The translations under genes were made by a program, and so were the position numbers. Positions 47,380-54,153 of a stretch of DNA of 64,000 bases are shown here, piece by piece (positions within the stretch are counted from its first letter, which is position 1; each line of letters starts with the position of its first letter). The notes beneath the pieces were generated by a model that was not told the DNA's origin, searched no databases, and worked only from the letters and a program-made list of their open reading frames with translations. The stretch comes from Bin87 sp963666865 (GTDB lineage Bacteria; Chloroflexota; Dehalococcoidia; Lucifugimonadales; UBA3495): NCBI GenBank assembly GCA_963666865.1, contig OY763072.1:2046001-2110000 (forward strand), in the 5' to 3' direction.

Positions 47380-48090
47380 TTATTTTGTCGACGCGCGCTT
47401 GCCGATGACGCGAATTGCTGGTGCATTTCGGCGTATTTCCCGCTGATGCACGAATACGATGAACTCCGAGATCGTGTTGACTGCTTGCCCGGAGAGTTGA
47501 GGGTGCGCCGTGGCGTACGCGATAGTGGCGTCGTCGATCGGTGTGGAATATTTCTCGCAGATGGATGCCCTTACTTCGTCGTGCTCCACTCCTTCTCCTT
47601 CCGGGTTTGCGACAAACCATGTTGTCGGTTTTTCGTAAGCGTAGGCAAGTGCCATTAACCGGTCCAGTTTCGGTTTCGCCTCTCCCCTCTCGTACCGCGC
47701 CAAGCTTCTCTCCGATATTCCAGTTGCCTCTCCGGCCTCTGCTCTGGTGAGCTTCGCTTGCACTCGTGCGAGGCGCAGCTTGCTGGGGTTCACCTTCACT
47801 CGGTTGAAGCTCTCCGGGCTCAGAGCGCCGATCTTTGGCTCCAGGGTTGCGTTCTGAAACTCCTCGGCGGGGACGTCGTACAGGGTGCTCATCCTCTGCA
47901 CCCTCTCTGCCGATGGCTCCGTTCGTCCTGCTTCCCAATTGCGCACTGACTGAGTGGACACCCCCAGGTTGTGGGCGACCTCGGCCTGCGTGAACCCGCT
48001 TTGCAACCTGGCGGCACGGAGCTTGGTGCTCAATACAGCTAGAGCCGTCTGCCTAGCCGCGCTCGTCAGTGTCTTGGATCTGTCCACCAT
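47380..48090 (-). CDS. Transcriptional regulator with two XRE-type HTH domains (2)
   Basis: The 236-residue protein starts at ATG 48090 after GGGAGGAA. HTH 1 (about 20-80) is LRAARLQSGFTQAEVAHNLG and VSTQSVRNWEAGRTEPSAER. HTH 2 (about 100-160) is LRLARVQAKLTRAEAGEATG and ISERSLARYERGEAKPKLDR. The C-terminal 70 residues may be a ligand or dimer domain. It is paralogous to the following gene, and both carry the same NWEAGRTEPS recognition segment. It is divergent from the recombinase-fragment genes, and an operator-like repeat lies directly upstream, so it probably controls itself and the module on its right. Confidence 0.87.
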   Translation of the reverse strand: MVDRSKTLTSAARQTALAVLSTKLRAARLQSGFTQAEVAHNLGVSTQSVRNWEAGRTEPSAERVQRMSTLYDVPAEEFQNATLEPKIGALSPESFNRVKVNPSKLRLARVQAKLTRAEAGEATGISERSLARYERGEAKPKLDRLMALAYAYEKPTTWFVANPEGEGVEHDEVRASICEKYSTPIDDATIAYATAHPQLSGQAVNTISEFIVFVHQREIRRNAPAIRVIGKRASTK

Positions 48091-48105
48091 CGCGGTTCCT
48101 CCCGA

Positions 48106-48150
48106 TAAGCCACCGTTATCGTATGTCTCAGGTAAGCCACCGTGGGCTTA
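48106..48150. promoter_or_regulatory. Operator-like direct/inverted repeat
   Basis: TAAGCCACCGT occurs at 48106-48116 and 48133-48143 (27 bases apart), and an inverted GGCTTA follows at 48145-48150. It lies 16 bases upstream of the XRE gene start, a typical autoregulatory position. Confidence 0.6.
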
Positions 48151-48191
48151 TCCGTTTCCCGCTGCCCCCTGAAATTGATGACACTGTCCCG

Positions 48192-48221
48192 TTGACAGTC
48201 CCGTTTCGTTCATTTTATGAT
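48192..48221 (+). promoter_or_regulatory. Sigma-70 promoter, TTGACA-N18-TATGAT
   Basis: -35 TTGACA at 48192-48197 and -10 TATGAT at 48216-48221, pointing right toward the recombinase-fragment genes. It is the best consensus promoter I noticed in the window and lies 42 bases from the operator-like repeat. Confidence 0.65.
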
Positions 48222-48436
48222 TGGCACTAATCTATTACGGTTTTATCCGTGCCTCAAATGTATGCATGTCTATCCTGAATTAATCGCCAAGTTGAGCACC
48301 GCGTGGGGTGAGGGCACAAAGTCGTTCAGATGATTTGATCCGCATCGAATTAAAAAGAAGGCCGAAGCGGGGAGTTTGGCGACGCCCGCTACGGCTCCAC
48401 GAATAGCCCCTTGCGTTCACAGGGAGGGCTACACGC

Positions 48437-48562
48437 ATGACTATCATAGCACCCTGCTCGTTGAGCAGGCACTCGTTCGGATTGCTGGTTCGCTGGCTGG
48501 GATCAGCCCAGCCGACAACACGTTCAGTCCCGTGCAAATTTGCCGCGGTGTGCCGGCCATGA
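48437..48562 (+). CDS. Small leader-like ORF (41 aa)
   Basis: ATG 48437 is preceded by GGGAGGG at good spacing. The product MTIIAPCSLSRHSFGLLVRW to RSVPCKFAAVCRP is cationic with three cysteines and has no recognised family. Its stop lies inside the stem of a strong terminator, the geometry of a leader peptide that could control readthrough into the recombinase-fragment genes. It may equally be chance. Confidence 0.35.
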   Translation: MTIIAPCSLSRHSFGLLVRWLGSAQPTTRSVPCKFAAVCRP

Positions 48563-48586
48563 AGGCCGGTCGAACCGCGGCTTTTT
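48543..48586 (+). terminator. Strong rho-independent terminator
   Basis: Stem CCGCGG..GCCGGCC-ATGAA-GGCCGG..CCGCGG followed by CTTTTT. It lies between the TTGACA promoter and the first recombinase-fragment gene, so transcription must read through it or start after it. Confidence 0.75.
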
Positions 48587-48648
48587 GTCGTCCGCCGTCT
48601 GTCCACCCCCTTCGTCGGGAAGAGAGTTGCATCACAGGGAGGTTTGAC

Positions 48649-48789
48649 ATGCCCGATGACGAAAGAGAAATGAGCATCGTGAACAGGCACGAAGCCGCGT
48701 ATGTCGATTTGGCGGAGTCGCTGGACTACCAAGTCGAGGACGCGGGTGTTTACCAGGACGTCGAATCCGGAGGTGGCGCTGATGCGTGA
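48649..48789 (+). CDS. Serine-recombinase catalytic-domain fragment, part A (46 aa)
   Basis: ATG 48649 follows GGGAGGT. The product contains EAAYVDLAESLDYQVEDAGVYQDVESGGG, matching the 'YAESLGYEVV..Y.DegvSG' stretch in the middle of a serine-recombinase catalytic domain. The first strand, with the nucleophilic Ser, is not encoded. Its stop overlaps the start of the next gene by eight bases (ATGCGTGA), so together the two would cover most of one catalytic domain. Could be a decayed fragment. Confidence 0.5.
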   Translation: MPDDEREMSIVNRHEAAYVDLAESLDYQVEDAGVYQDVESGGGADA

Positions 48790-49063
48790 GGAATTCGAAA
48801 GGATGCGTCGCGCGGCGGCCGCCGGCGAGGTGGATGCCGTATTCGTCCACCGCGACGACCGGTTCCTACGCAACGGTACGGAATTTTCGGCAGTGCTGGA
48901 GGAGTTGGATAGGTCCGGCGTGGCGGTCCATGTAGTGAAACATCAAGACGGGATCCTAACTCGAGCGATGAGGCGCGTCTGGCACACGGCGAATGCTCTG
49001 GTTAGGTTAGTGCTGTCCTTAGTTGGACAGGGGAACTCGAAAACAGTGAGGAATCGGGAATAA
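48782..49063 (+). CDS. Serine-recombinase catalytic-domain fragment, part B (93 aa)
   Basis: ATG 48782 has GGAGG eight bases upstream. The product continues the catalytic domain of part A in another frame: REEFERMRRAAAAGEVDAVF, HRDDRFLRNGTEFSAVLEEL, DRSGVAVHVV. The DRxxR arginines of serine recombinases are present (DDRFLR). The last 30 residues are unrelated to the family. Either a natural frameshift between A and B, translational coupling of two pieces, or decay. Confidence 0.5.
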   Translation: MREEFERMRRAAAAGEVDAVFVHRDDRFLRNGTEFSAVLEELDRSGVAVHVVKHQDGILTRAMRRVWHTANALVRLVLSLVGQGNSKTVRNRE

Positions 49064-49153
49064 GTCGCTGCGGTGCGAGACCGTTTGTTTGACGCACCAC
49101 GGGAATCCCACGGGCAAGAGAAACCGAGTACGGAACACAAGGAGGCATGCATC

Positions 49154-49546
49154 ATGAGGATTCCCAACAACGATTTGGCGACGCAGGGCCACACGGCGGC
49201 CTACGCACGTGAGGCCCGTGCTGATCCGGAACAGTCTGCCCTGGAAGCACAAGTGGATGCGTGCGTTCACCAAGCCGACGAGGACGCGGAGCCACCCATC
49301 GGTGACGATTACATTTTTCGAGACCAAAGCAGTGGCGTCCAACTGGACCGACGCGAGTTGGATCAGCTACGGCGGGCCGTTCAGGCAGGCGAGGTGAGCG
49401 TGGTGTACGTCTACTCGCCGGACCGCCTGTCGCGCAGCTTGGAGCACCTCGTGTTGCTACGTGCGGAGTTTGCCTCGGCCGGCGTTGAAATCCGCTTTGT
49501 GGAGGGTTCGTTCGACACCAATTTCCACGATCGCCAGAGCGGGTAG
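49154..49546 (+). CDS. Stand-alone serine-recombinase catalytic domain without nucleophile
   Basis: 130 residues with a strong AAGGAGG before ATG 49154. The fold is that of a resolvase/large serine recombinase N-terminal domain: AAYAREARADPEQSALEAQV, IFRDQSSGVQLDRRELDQLR, AGEVSVVYVYSPDRLSRSLE, LLRAEFASAGVEIRFVEGSFD. The motif normally YxRVSTxxQ reads YAREARADPEQ, so the Ser is replaced (Ala), while the DRLSR arginines remain. It ends where the domain ends, with no recombinase domain attached. Catalysis is not expected; DNA binding or partner binding is possible. Confidence 0.7.
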   Translation: MRIPNNDLATQGHTAAYAREARADPEQSALEAQVDACVHQADEDAEPPIGDDYIFRDQSSGVQLDRRELDQLRRAVQAGEVSVVYVYSPDRLSRSLEHLVLLRAEFASAGVEIRFVEGSFDTNFHDRQSG

Positions 49547-49583
49547 CGGGATCTTTTGTCCCCAGCAGACTCTGGAGGAAAAG

Positions 49584-49709
49584 TTGTCCACGGGCGGACA
49601 AGTTCCAGCTCGGGAAATCCACGCATCGAACAGGAGAGAACAGGATGAAGCACTAGCCGGAGGGGTTCATCGAGCCCGGATTCAGCGAAACGGTGCCACG
49701 GCGGATTGA
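49584..49709 (+). CDS. Possible small ORF (41 aa)
   Basis: TTG 49584 with GGAGG five bases upstream encodes a charged peptide (STGGQVPAREIHASNRREQD and on). No family is recognised. Listed because of the ribosome binding site and its position between two recombinase-domain genes; may be spurious. Confidence 0.25.
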   Translation: MSTGGQVPAREIHASNRREQDEALAGGVHRARIQRNGATAD

Positions 49710-49826
49710 GGCCTCGCTCGCGGCACCACCGCCAGAGGTTGCGGCTTAGTCAGGGCAAATGCAAGAGGCCAGGAAGCCGCGTGTGACAAATGAAAGACGA
49801 ACGGCAAGTTTGGAAGGAGTTTTGCG

Positions 49827-50483
49827 GTGGAAAAGTCAAATGACGATCGGGATGACGGCGTATCGCCGCCGTCGGAAGAGTTGGGTGCTGAACCTCTGTA
49901 TGACGGGGCAGACACCCGGAATGTGGAGCTGCCCTCGGACAGCGGCACAATAAGTGATGTCGTACGTGAGGTCGTGGCCTTGCAGTCGTACGTGCACAAC
50001 AGGGACCTCGGCGACCGTGTCCGGGCCGGGAAGATGCATGTGGCTCGGCAAGGGGCCATGCCGGGTGGCGACGGTCCCGGGATCTTTGGATGCGATTATG
50101 ACCCGGAGTTGGGGCGGCGTGCGATCAATCCGGAGGAAGCCCCGGTGGTACTTCGCATTTTCGAGGAGTACGACAGTGGCCTGTCGATGTACAGAATTGC
50201 CACGGGTCTGAACTCTCACGGCATTCCGACGAAACGGGGCGGGAAATGGGGGGTCGCTGTAGTGCGGAACATTCTCAGGAACCCGGCGTACGTGGGCATT
50301 GACTACTATGGAAAAACCCGGATGGTCTGGCGCCAAAATTCATCCCCGGTCAAGGTAGATGTGCCCCGCGCAGAGTGGATCGAGATCAGAGGGTTTACCC
50401 CGGAACTGGTCGACCTGGAACTATTCCAACGGGTACAGCGACGGATGGACTTCAGGTTGGTTGGTCGTCGGCACGTGGGATAG
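49827..50483 (+). CDS. Stand-alone large-serine-recombinase 'Recombinase' domain
   Basis: 218 residues from GTG 49827 with AAGGAG upstream. After an acidic N-terminal 45 residues comes the Recombinase domain (PF07508-like): HNRDLGDRVRAGKMHVARQG, PGIFGCDYDPELGRRAINPE, VLRIFEEYDSGLSMYRIATG, LNSHGIPTKRGGKWGVAVVR, NILRNPAYVGIDYYGKTRMV and TPELVDLELFQRVQRRMDF. In normal enzymes this is joined to the catalytic domain by a long helix. Here the helix remnant (ISDVVREVVALQSYVHN) has its own start and the catalytic domain is a separate gene 280 bases upstream. Confidence 0.8.
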   Translation: MEKSNDDRDDGVSPPSEELGAEPLYDGADTRNVELPSDSGTISDVVREVVALQSYVHNRDLGDRVRAGKMHVARQGAMPGGDGPGIFGCDYDPELGRRAINPEEAPVVLRIFEEYDSGLSMYRIATGLNSHGIPTKRGGKWGVAVVRNILRNPAYVGIDYYGKTRMVWRQNSSPVKVDVPRAEWIEIRGFTPELVDLELFQRVQRRMDFRLVGRRHVG

Positions 50484-50552
50484 CGTCGTTAGTCGGAGCA
50501 CTTGGACGAGATTTCTTCGGCGTGTCCAACGCACGGTTGCGAGGAGTGCGAA

Positions 50553-50822
50553 ATGACTGAAAGCAAAGGCCGAAACCGGCCGAGTGGACGAAACAAGGCG
50601 CCGCGAGAGGTTGAACGCCCATCGGCAGCGCCGGGACCAGCTGAACTTGGGAACTCAGCGGTCGAGGAGGATGATATTTCCGCAGAGGACGAATTGCAAA
50701 CCGAGCCGATTGGCACCTGCGAGGCAGACGACCCTTGGGTCGAACATATGAAGGACTTGGCCCGTTTGGTGTTGGCAGCTTACGAACTGGACCCGCACCG
50801 ATTCGATGAAATCGGGAAGTAG
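50553..50822 (+). CDS. Small acidic protein, unknown function (89 aa)
   Basis: ATG 50553 follows GAGGAGTG. The N-terminal 30 residues are basic (SKGRNRPSGRNKAPREVERP), the middle is acidic (VEEDDISAEDELQTEP), and the end, DDPWVEHMKDLARLVLAAYE, looks like a short amphipathic helix. No family recognised. It follows the Recombinase-domain gene by 69 bases and probably shares its transcript. A GGGCGC/GCGCCC hairpin after it, near 50828-50847, may end both converging transcripts. Confidence 0.5.
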   Translation: MTESKGRNRPSGRNKAPREVERPSAAPGPAELGNSAVEEDDISAEDELQTEPIGTCEADDPWVEHMKDLARLVLAAYELDPHRFDEIGK

Positions 50823-50874
50823 GTTCACGGGGGCGCGCAAGCGCCCTCGTTCGTATTTGGAAAAGGTCAGCGTG

Positions 50875-51375
50875 TCAGATGATTGTGTCAGCAGGAATAT
50901 TGACGGTTTGGACGTGAGCGCCCGGCAGGGGGCTGTCGGCCGGCAGGGGTATTGAGTAATGTATTACGGCCATCGTGCCTTGGAGCGTGATCTTATGGAT
51001 AAATTTGGCGAAGGTTCGCTTGGCGAGTTGCCGGGCGTTTGTGGCGTTGTAGGTAAGCGGGTCCCTCGCCAGTTCGGCGGTTTTGGACAGGTCGAGGCGA
51101 AGGGTTTCCCTATTGGATGCGGCAAGTGACTGTTGTAGGAACCGGACGTTCCGGGGTGTCATTATGACGTTGGTCAGTTCTTGGATCAGCCAGGTTTCGA
51201 ACCGGTAGGCCCGGACGTCTGGAGTGGCGCAGGTGCGGTTCTGGCTGGTGTTGGATCTTGAACAACGGTACACGTCCGCGTTGGGGTCTGGGCCCGGGCT
51301 GACGAGCATGGGACTACCGCACTGTCGGCATTGGAGGAGATGTTCCAGGACGTATGAGCCCTTACTAGTGTCCAC
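50875..51375 (-). CDS. Stand-alone recombinase zinc-ribbon/C-terminal domain, opposite strand
   Basis: 166 residues from GTG 51375. The N-terminal zinc ribbon (PF13408-like) reads EHLLQCRQCGSPMLVSPG, DVYRCSRSN and RTCATPDVRA, four cysteines of the kind that follow the Recombinase domain in large serine recombinases. The rest has RFETWLIQELTNVIMTPRNV, a helical region and the basic KRTFAKFIHKITLQG strand, typical of the recombinase C-terminus. It lies on the minus strand, converging on the other fragments, so it cannot be their simple continuation. An AAAGGAT-like site precedes the start. Confidence 0.75.
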   Translation of the reverse strand: MDTSKGSYVLEHLLQCRQCGSPMLVSPGPDPNADVYRCSRSNTSQNRTCATPDVRAYRFETWLIQELTNVIMTPRNVRFLQQSLAASNRETLRLDLSKTAELARDPLTYNATNARQLAKRTFAKFIHKITLQGTMAVIHYSIPLPADSPLPGAHVQTVNIPADTII

Positions 51376-51470
51376 GGGAATCTGATCCTTTGGTGCCTCG
51401 CGGTAGGACTGGGGCGGGTTGTGATCCGCGTGGTCGTCCGTGTGTCACAACCGTGATGATGGCTTGGAAA

Positions 51471-51509
51471 AAGAAAACCGGTCTGACCTGAAATCTAGTC
51501 AGACCGGTT
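51471..51509 (-). terminator. Terminator of tmRNA
   Basis: A perfect 12-bp stem AACCGGTCTGAC/GTCAGACCGGTT followed on the minus strand by TTTTCTTTTT, about 50 bases past the tmRNA 3' end. Confidence 0.85.
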
Positions 51510-51560
51510 CCTTCGGAGTATTTTCACCTTCACGGTAAAAGTGCGCCGTACCATGTCGTT

Positions 51561-51917
51561 TGGTGGAGACGGGGGAGAGTCGCACTCCCCGTCCAGAAAC
51601 TCCCCTGATCGAATATGCTACAAGCTTGTTCGGCGCTTTATTCTCGCTGCTACGGACTCTCGCCGACGGGATTCCGCATCAGCCAGCCGATGAAGTCTAT
51701 GGCCCCGGATATCGGTGTCCCTGGGGTAGCATCCCGGAATAATTGTACGTCCGCTTTCCAGCTTCCGGACCTACCGGTGGCAGACGTAGCCGCGACTAGG
51801 CGGCTAGAGCGAATTCACGTTCGCCAGTTACTTGTTCGCCACCGTTTTTTACGAGGGCGGCAGCAGCCTCGGCTTGCAATCCGTCAGAGAACGCCCCTGT
51901 CGAAACTACGCGTCCCC
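51561..51917 (-). ncRNA. ssrA: Transfer-messenger RNA
   Basis: The tRNA-like ends match: 5' GGGGACG pairs with CGTCTCC before CCA at 51561-51563, and the 5' end has the usual GGGGACGCGTAGTTTCGACA block. The T arm is GGGAG-TGCGACT-CTCCC, with G where the invariant second T of TTCGA is expected. The tag frame ends ..GEREFALAA-stop (TAG at 51796-51798), which resembles the tag I remember for Dehalococcoides. tmRNA rescues stalled ribosomes and tags the product for proteolysis. Its 3' end faces the split recombinase locus, as would an integration site. Confidence 0.93.
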
Positions 51918-52049
51918 AAGTTGACCATATCGCCGATCCGCGACGATACGTAAATTAACTATACCATCGGTTGAACCAGGCGGCAAACTGACCCTGCCGG
52001 CGCCGGTTGTCCATCCTCCAATCGTTGGTCAGTTGTCTGTGACGGGGCA

Positions 52050-52871
52050 TTACGGTTTGTGGGCGATCGCTTCGCCGAAAGCGAGGCAGCCGACCGCGCC
52101 GGGCGCATCCTTGAAGTTGTCCATGTCAATCAGCCACTGGTCGAATTGCTCCTGCGTTGCCAGACCGTACTGTATCGCCGCCGCTATCACGCTGGGCATA
52201 AAGAACCAGTCTCCGACGAACGCTCGCAGAAATGCTATGTCAACCGGCGTGTCGAATACGTCGAAAGACGCGCTGGCCCGTACCTCGGTGAACCCCGCTT
52301 CAAGCAGCGCGTTCTTGATCTCCCGGCCCATCTGGGGATGTCCCCCGTTGGCCCTCAGCAGGTTCCCGAACGTGGCCCACGCCGCCGGCGTATGCTCGCT
52401 GCTGGGTTCCACAAACGACGACCCCACAATCAGCTCCCGGCTGGCGATGATGCCGCCCGGTTTAAGCACTCGCCTCACCTCGCGCAGGGCGGCCTGGGTG
52501 TCGGGCACGTGCATCAAGACGGCGTGGCAGTGGGCCACGTCAAAATAGTTGTCCTCAAAGGGGAGTTCATAGACGTTGCCCACGTGGAAAGCAACGTTGT
52601 CGTGGCCGCCGGCAGCGGCGGCGGTCCGCGCCATCTCGATCTGGCTGGCCTCCATATCCACGCCATGCACTTCGCCGGGCTGGACCGCCGCCGCCAAACC
52701 GACGGTGATGGTTCCAGGTCCGCACCCGAAGTCCAGCAACCGCAAACCGGGCTGGAGTTGCGGAATCAGGTAGGCGGCGTGAGTCTGCGCGTTGCGGCGG
52801 TCCAGCAACTGTAGAAACTCGGGGCTGTAGCCCATGGTGTATTCGCGGGTCTGCTCGGTTGGTTGAGTCAT
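52050..52871 (-). CDS. Class I SAM-dependent methyltransferase
   Basis: A 273-residue methyltransferase of the Methyltransf_11/25 type. AGGAGG precedes ATG 52871. Motif I is LLDFGCGPGTITVGLA (about 47-62), motif II GEVHGVDMEASQIEMAR, the acidic loop VAFHVGNVYELPFEDNYFDVAHC, and the post-motif region LREVRRVLKPGGIIASRELI. The C-terminal 100 residues are variable and probably bind the acceptor, which cannot be named. It stands alone beyond the tmRNA gene. Confidence 0.88.
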   Translation of the reverse strand: MTQPTEQTREYTMGYSPEFLQLLDRRNAQTHAAYLIPQLQPGLRLLDFGCGPGTITVGLAAAVQPGEVHGVDMEASQIEMARTAAAAGGHDNVAFHVGNVYELPFEDNYFDVAHCHAVLMHVPDTQAALREVRRVLKPGGIIASRELIVGSSFVEPSSEHTPAAWATFGNLLRANGGHPQMGREIKNALLEAGFTEVRASASFDVFDTPVDIAFLRAFVGDWFFMPSVIAAAIQYGLATQEQFDQWLIDMDNFKDAPGAVGCLAFGEAIAHKP

Positions 52872-53044
52872 ATACCGGCCTCCTTTTGGATTATTACGCT
52901 GTCGGTGGTATGCTGATTTCAGCCTAATCGACGCCTTATGTTTGCGCAAGGCGGGCAGTTGTATCCTTTCGGTTGCCCCCGCCGGCTGACGGCGGTAATA
53001 TGACCCCACTTCGGGCACAGCCGCCCGCAATGGCAGGTGCTGCA

Positions 53045-53381
53045 ATGGCGATTTATCGGCTCTACGCTGGCGACGACGGCCAGTCGCACATCGAGGAAAC
53101 GAGCCTGGCCGACCATCCGGAACTGGGCGAGGCCCAAGCCGCCCATTCCATCAACTTCCGCGAATGGCCTCCCGGCCATTTCATCGACTGGCATCCTGCG
53201 CCGCGCCGGCAATACATCATCTCTCCGTGGAGAAATCGAAATCGGCCTCGGCGACGGCACCACTTTTCGTTATGGTCCGGGTGACGCTCGATTGGTCGAA
53301 GACACCTCCGGTCAGGGACACACCACCCGGGTGGTGGGCGACGCTCCCAGCCTTACCGCGGTCATCCCCCTGGCCGGCTGA
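53045..53381 (+). pseudogene. Cupin-like small protein 1, frameshifted
   Basis: The first of three tandem paralogues. ATG 53045 gives MAIYRLYAGDDGQSHIEETS to HPAPRRQYIIS, then a one-base shift near 53222-53226 moves the rest to another frame: GEIEIGLGDGTTFRYGPGDA and DTSGQGHTTRVVGD. Deleting one C restores about 112 codons, like its neighbours. Recent mutation or a sequencing error. Confidence 0.65.
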
Positions 53382-53423
53382 AACCGCCACCAAATCACCT
53401 TCACTCAAACAGGAGGCAACCCC

Positions 53424-53768
53424 ATGGGACAGATAGTGCGCGTGTACACCGGCAGCGACGGCGAAAGCCACTTTGAAAACCTCACCCCCGACCAGTTCGC
53501 CGACATCGCCAACAACGTCGGCCCCGGTGACGTTACCGTTAACCGGCGGGAGTCGCCCAGTTTCTCCGATTACCACAATGCCCCCCGGCGCCAGTACGTG
53601 GTGAACCTCAACGGCATTGCCGAGTTCGAGGTGGCCGATGGCACCAAGGTCCGCATGTTCCCCGGCGACGTGCTGGTGGCGGAAGACCTGACGGGACACG
53701 GTCACATTGCCCGCAGCATCGGAGACGATTTCCGTGTGTCATTGGCCGTACCGCTGGCCGATGGCTGA
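53424..53768 (+). CDS. Cupin-like small protein 2
   Basis: 114 residues: IVRVYTGSDGESHFENLTPDQ, NAPRRQYVVNLNGIAEFEVADGTKVRMFPGDVLVAEDLTGHGHIARS. The 'PxRQYVV..G..E.E..DG....PGDVL..EDxTGxGH' pattern is a one-domain cupin barrel with His residues that may bind a metal. AGGAGG precedes ATG 53424. It is about 60% identical by eye to the next gene, so it is a duplication. Substrate unknown. Confidence 0.8.
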   Translation: MGQIVRVYTGSDGESHFENLTPDQFADIANNVGPGDVTVNRRESPSFSDYHNAPRRQYVVNLNGIAEFEVADGTKVRMFPGDVLVAEDLTGHGHIARSIGDDFRVSLAVPLADG

Positions 53769-53789
53769 ACTTCCCCAAGGACCGACATC

Positions 53790-54122
53790 ATGATTGTCCG
53801 CATCTATGCCGGCGATGACGGCGAATCCCATTTTCAGGACCTGACTCCCGATGAGTTCGCCGATATCGCCAACAACGTGGGCCCCGGAGACATCACCGTG
53901 GGACAGCGTCCCCCCGGCTGGTGGCAGGATTACCACACCGCGCCGCGCCACCAGTACGTGGTGTTCATGTCTGGCGGCGCCGAGATCGAGGTCGCCAGCG
54001 GCGCCAAACGCCAGTTCGGCCCCGGCGACGTGCTGGTGGCCGAAGACCTCACCGGCCACGGCCACATCATCCGCAACACCGGCGAGGAAGCCCGGGTTTC
54101 CCTTGCGGTGCCGTTAGCGTAA
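53790..54122 (+). CDS. Cupin-like small protein 3
   Basis: 110 residues: IVRIYAGDDGESHFQDLTPDEFADIANNVGPGDIT, TAPRHQYVVFMSGGAEIEVASGAK, FGPGDVLVAEDLTGHGHIIRN. Same one-domain cupin plan as the gene 21 bases upstream, with the DGESHF..LTP and NNVGPGD blocks nearly identical. The three genes form one tandem operon. It stops three bases before a GTAGGGGC palindrome. Confidence 0.8.
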   Translation: MIVRIYAGDDGESHFQDLTPDEFADIANNVGPGDITVGQRPPGWWQDYHTAPRHQYVVFMSGGAEIEVASGAKRQFGPGDVLVAEDLTGHGHIIRNTGEEARVSLAVPLA

Positions 54123-54124
54123 AA

Positions 54125-54153
54125 GTAGGGGCGGGTTTCAAACCCGCCCCTAC
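54125..54153. repeat. GTAGGGGC..GCCCCTAC dispersed palindrome, copy 2
   Basis: A perfect 29-bp inverted repeat GTAGGGGCGGGTTT-C-AAACCCGCCCCTAC between converging genes. Its right edge again contains the stop codon of the minus-strand gene. Confidence 0.85.
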
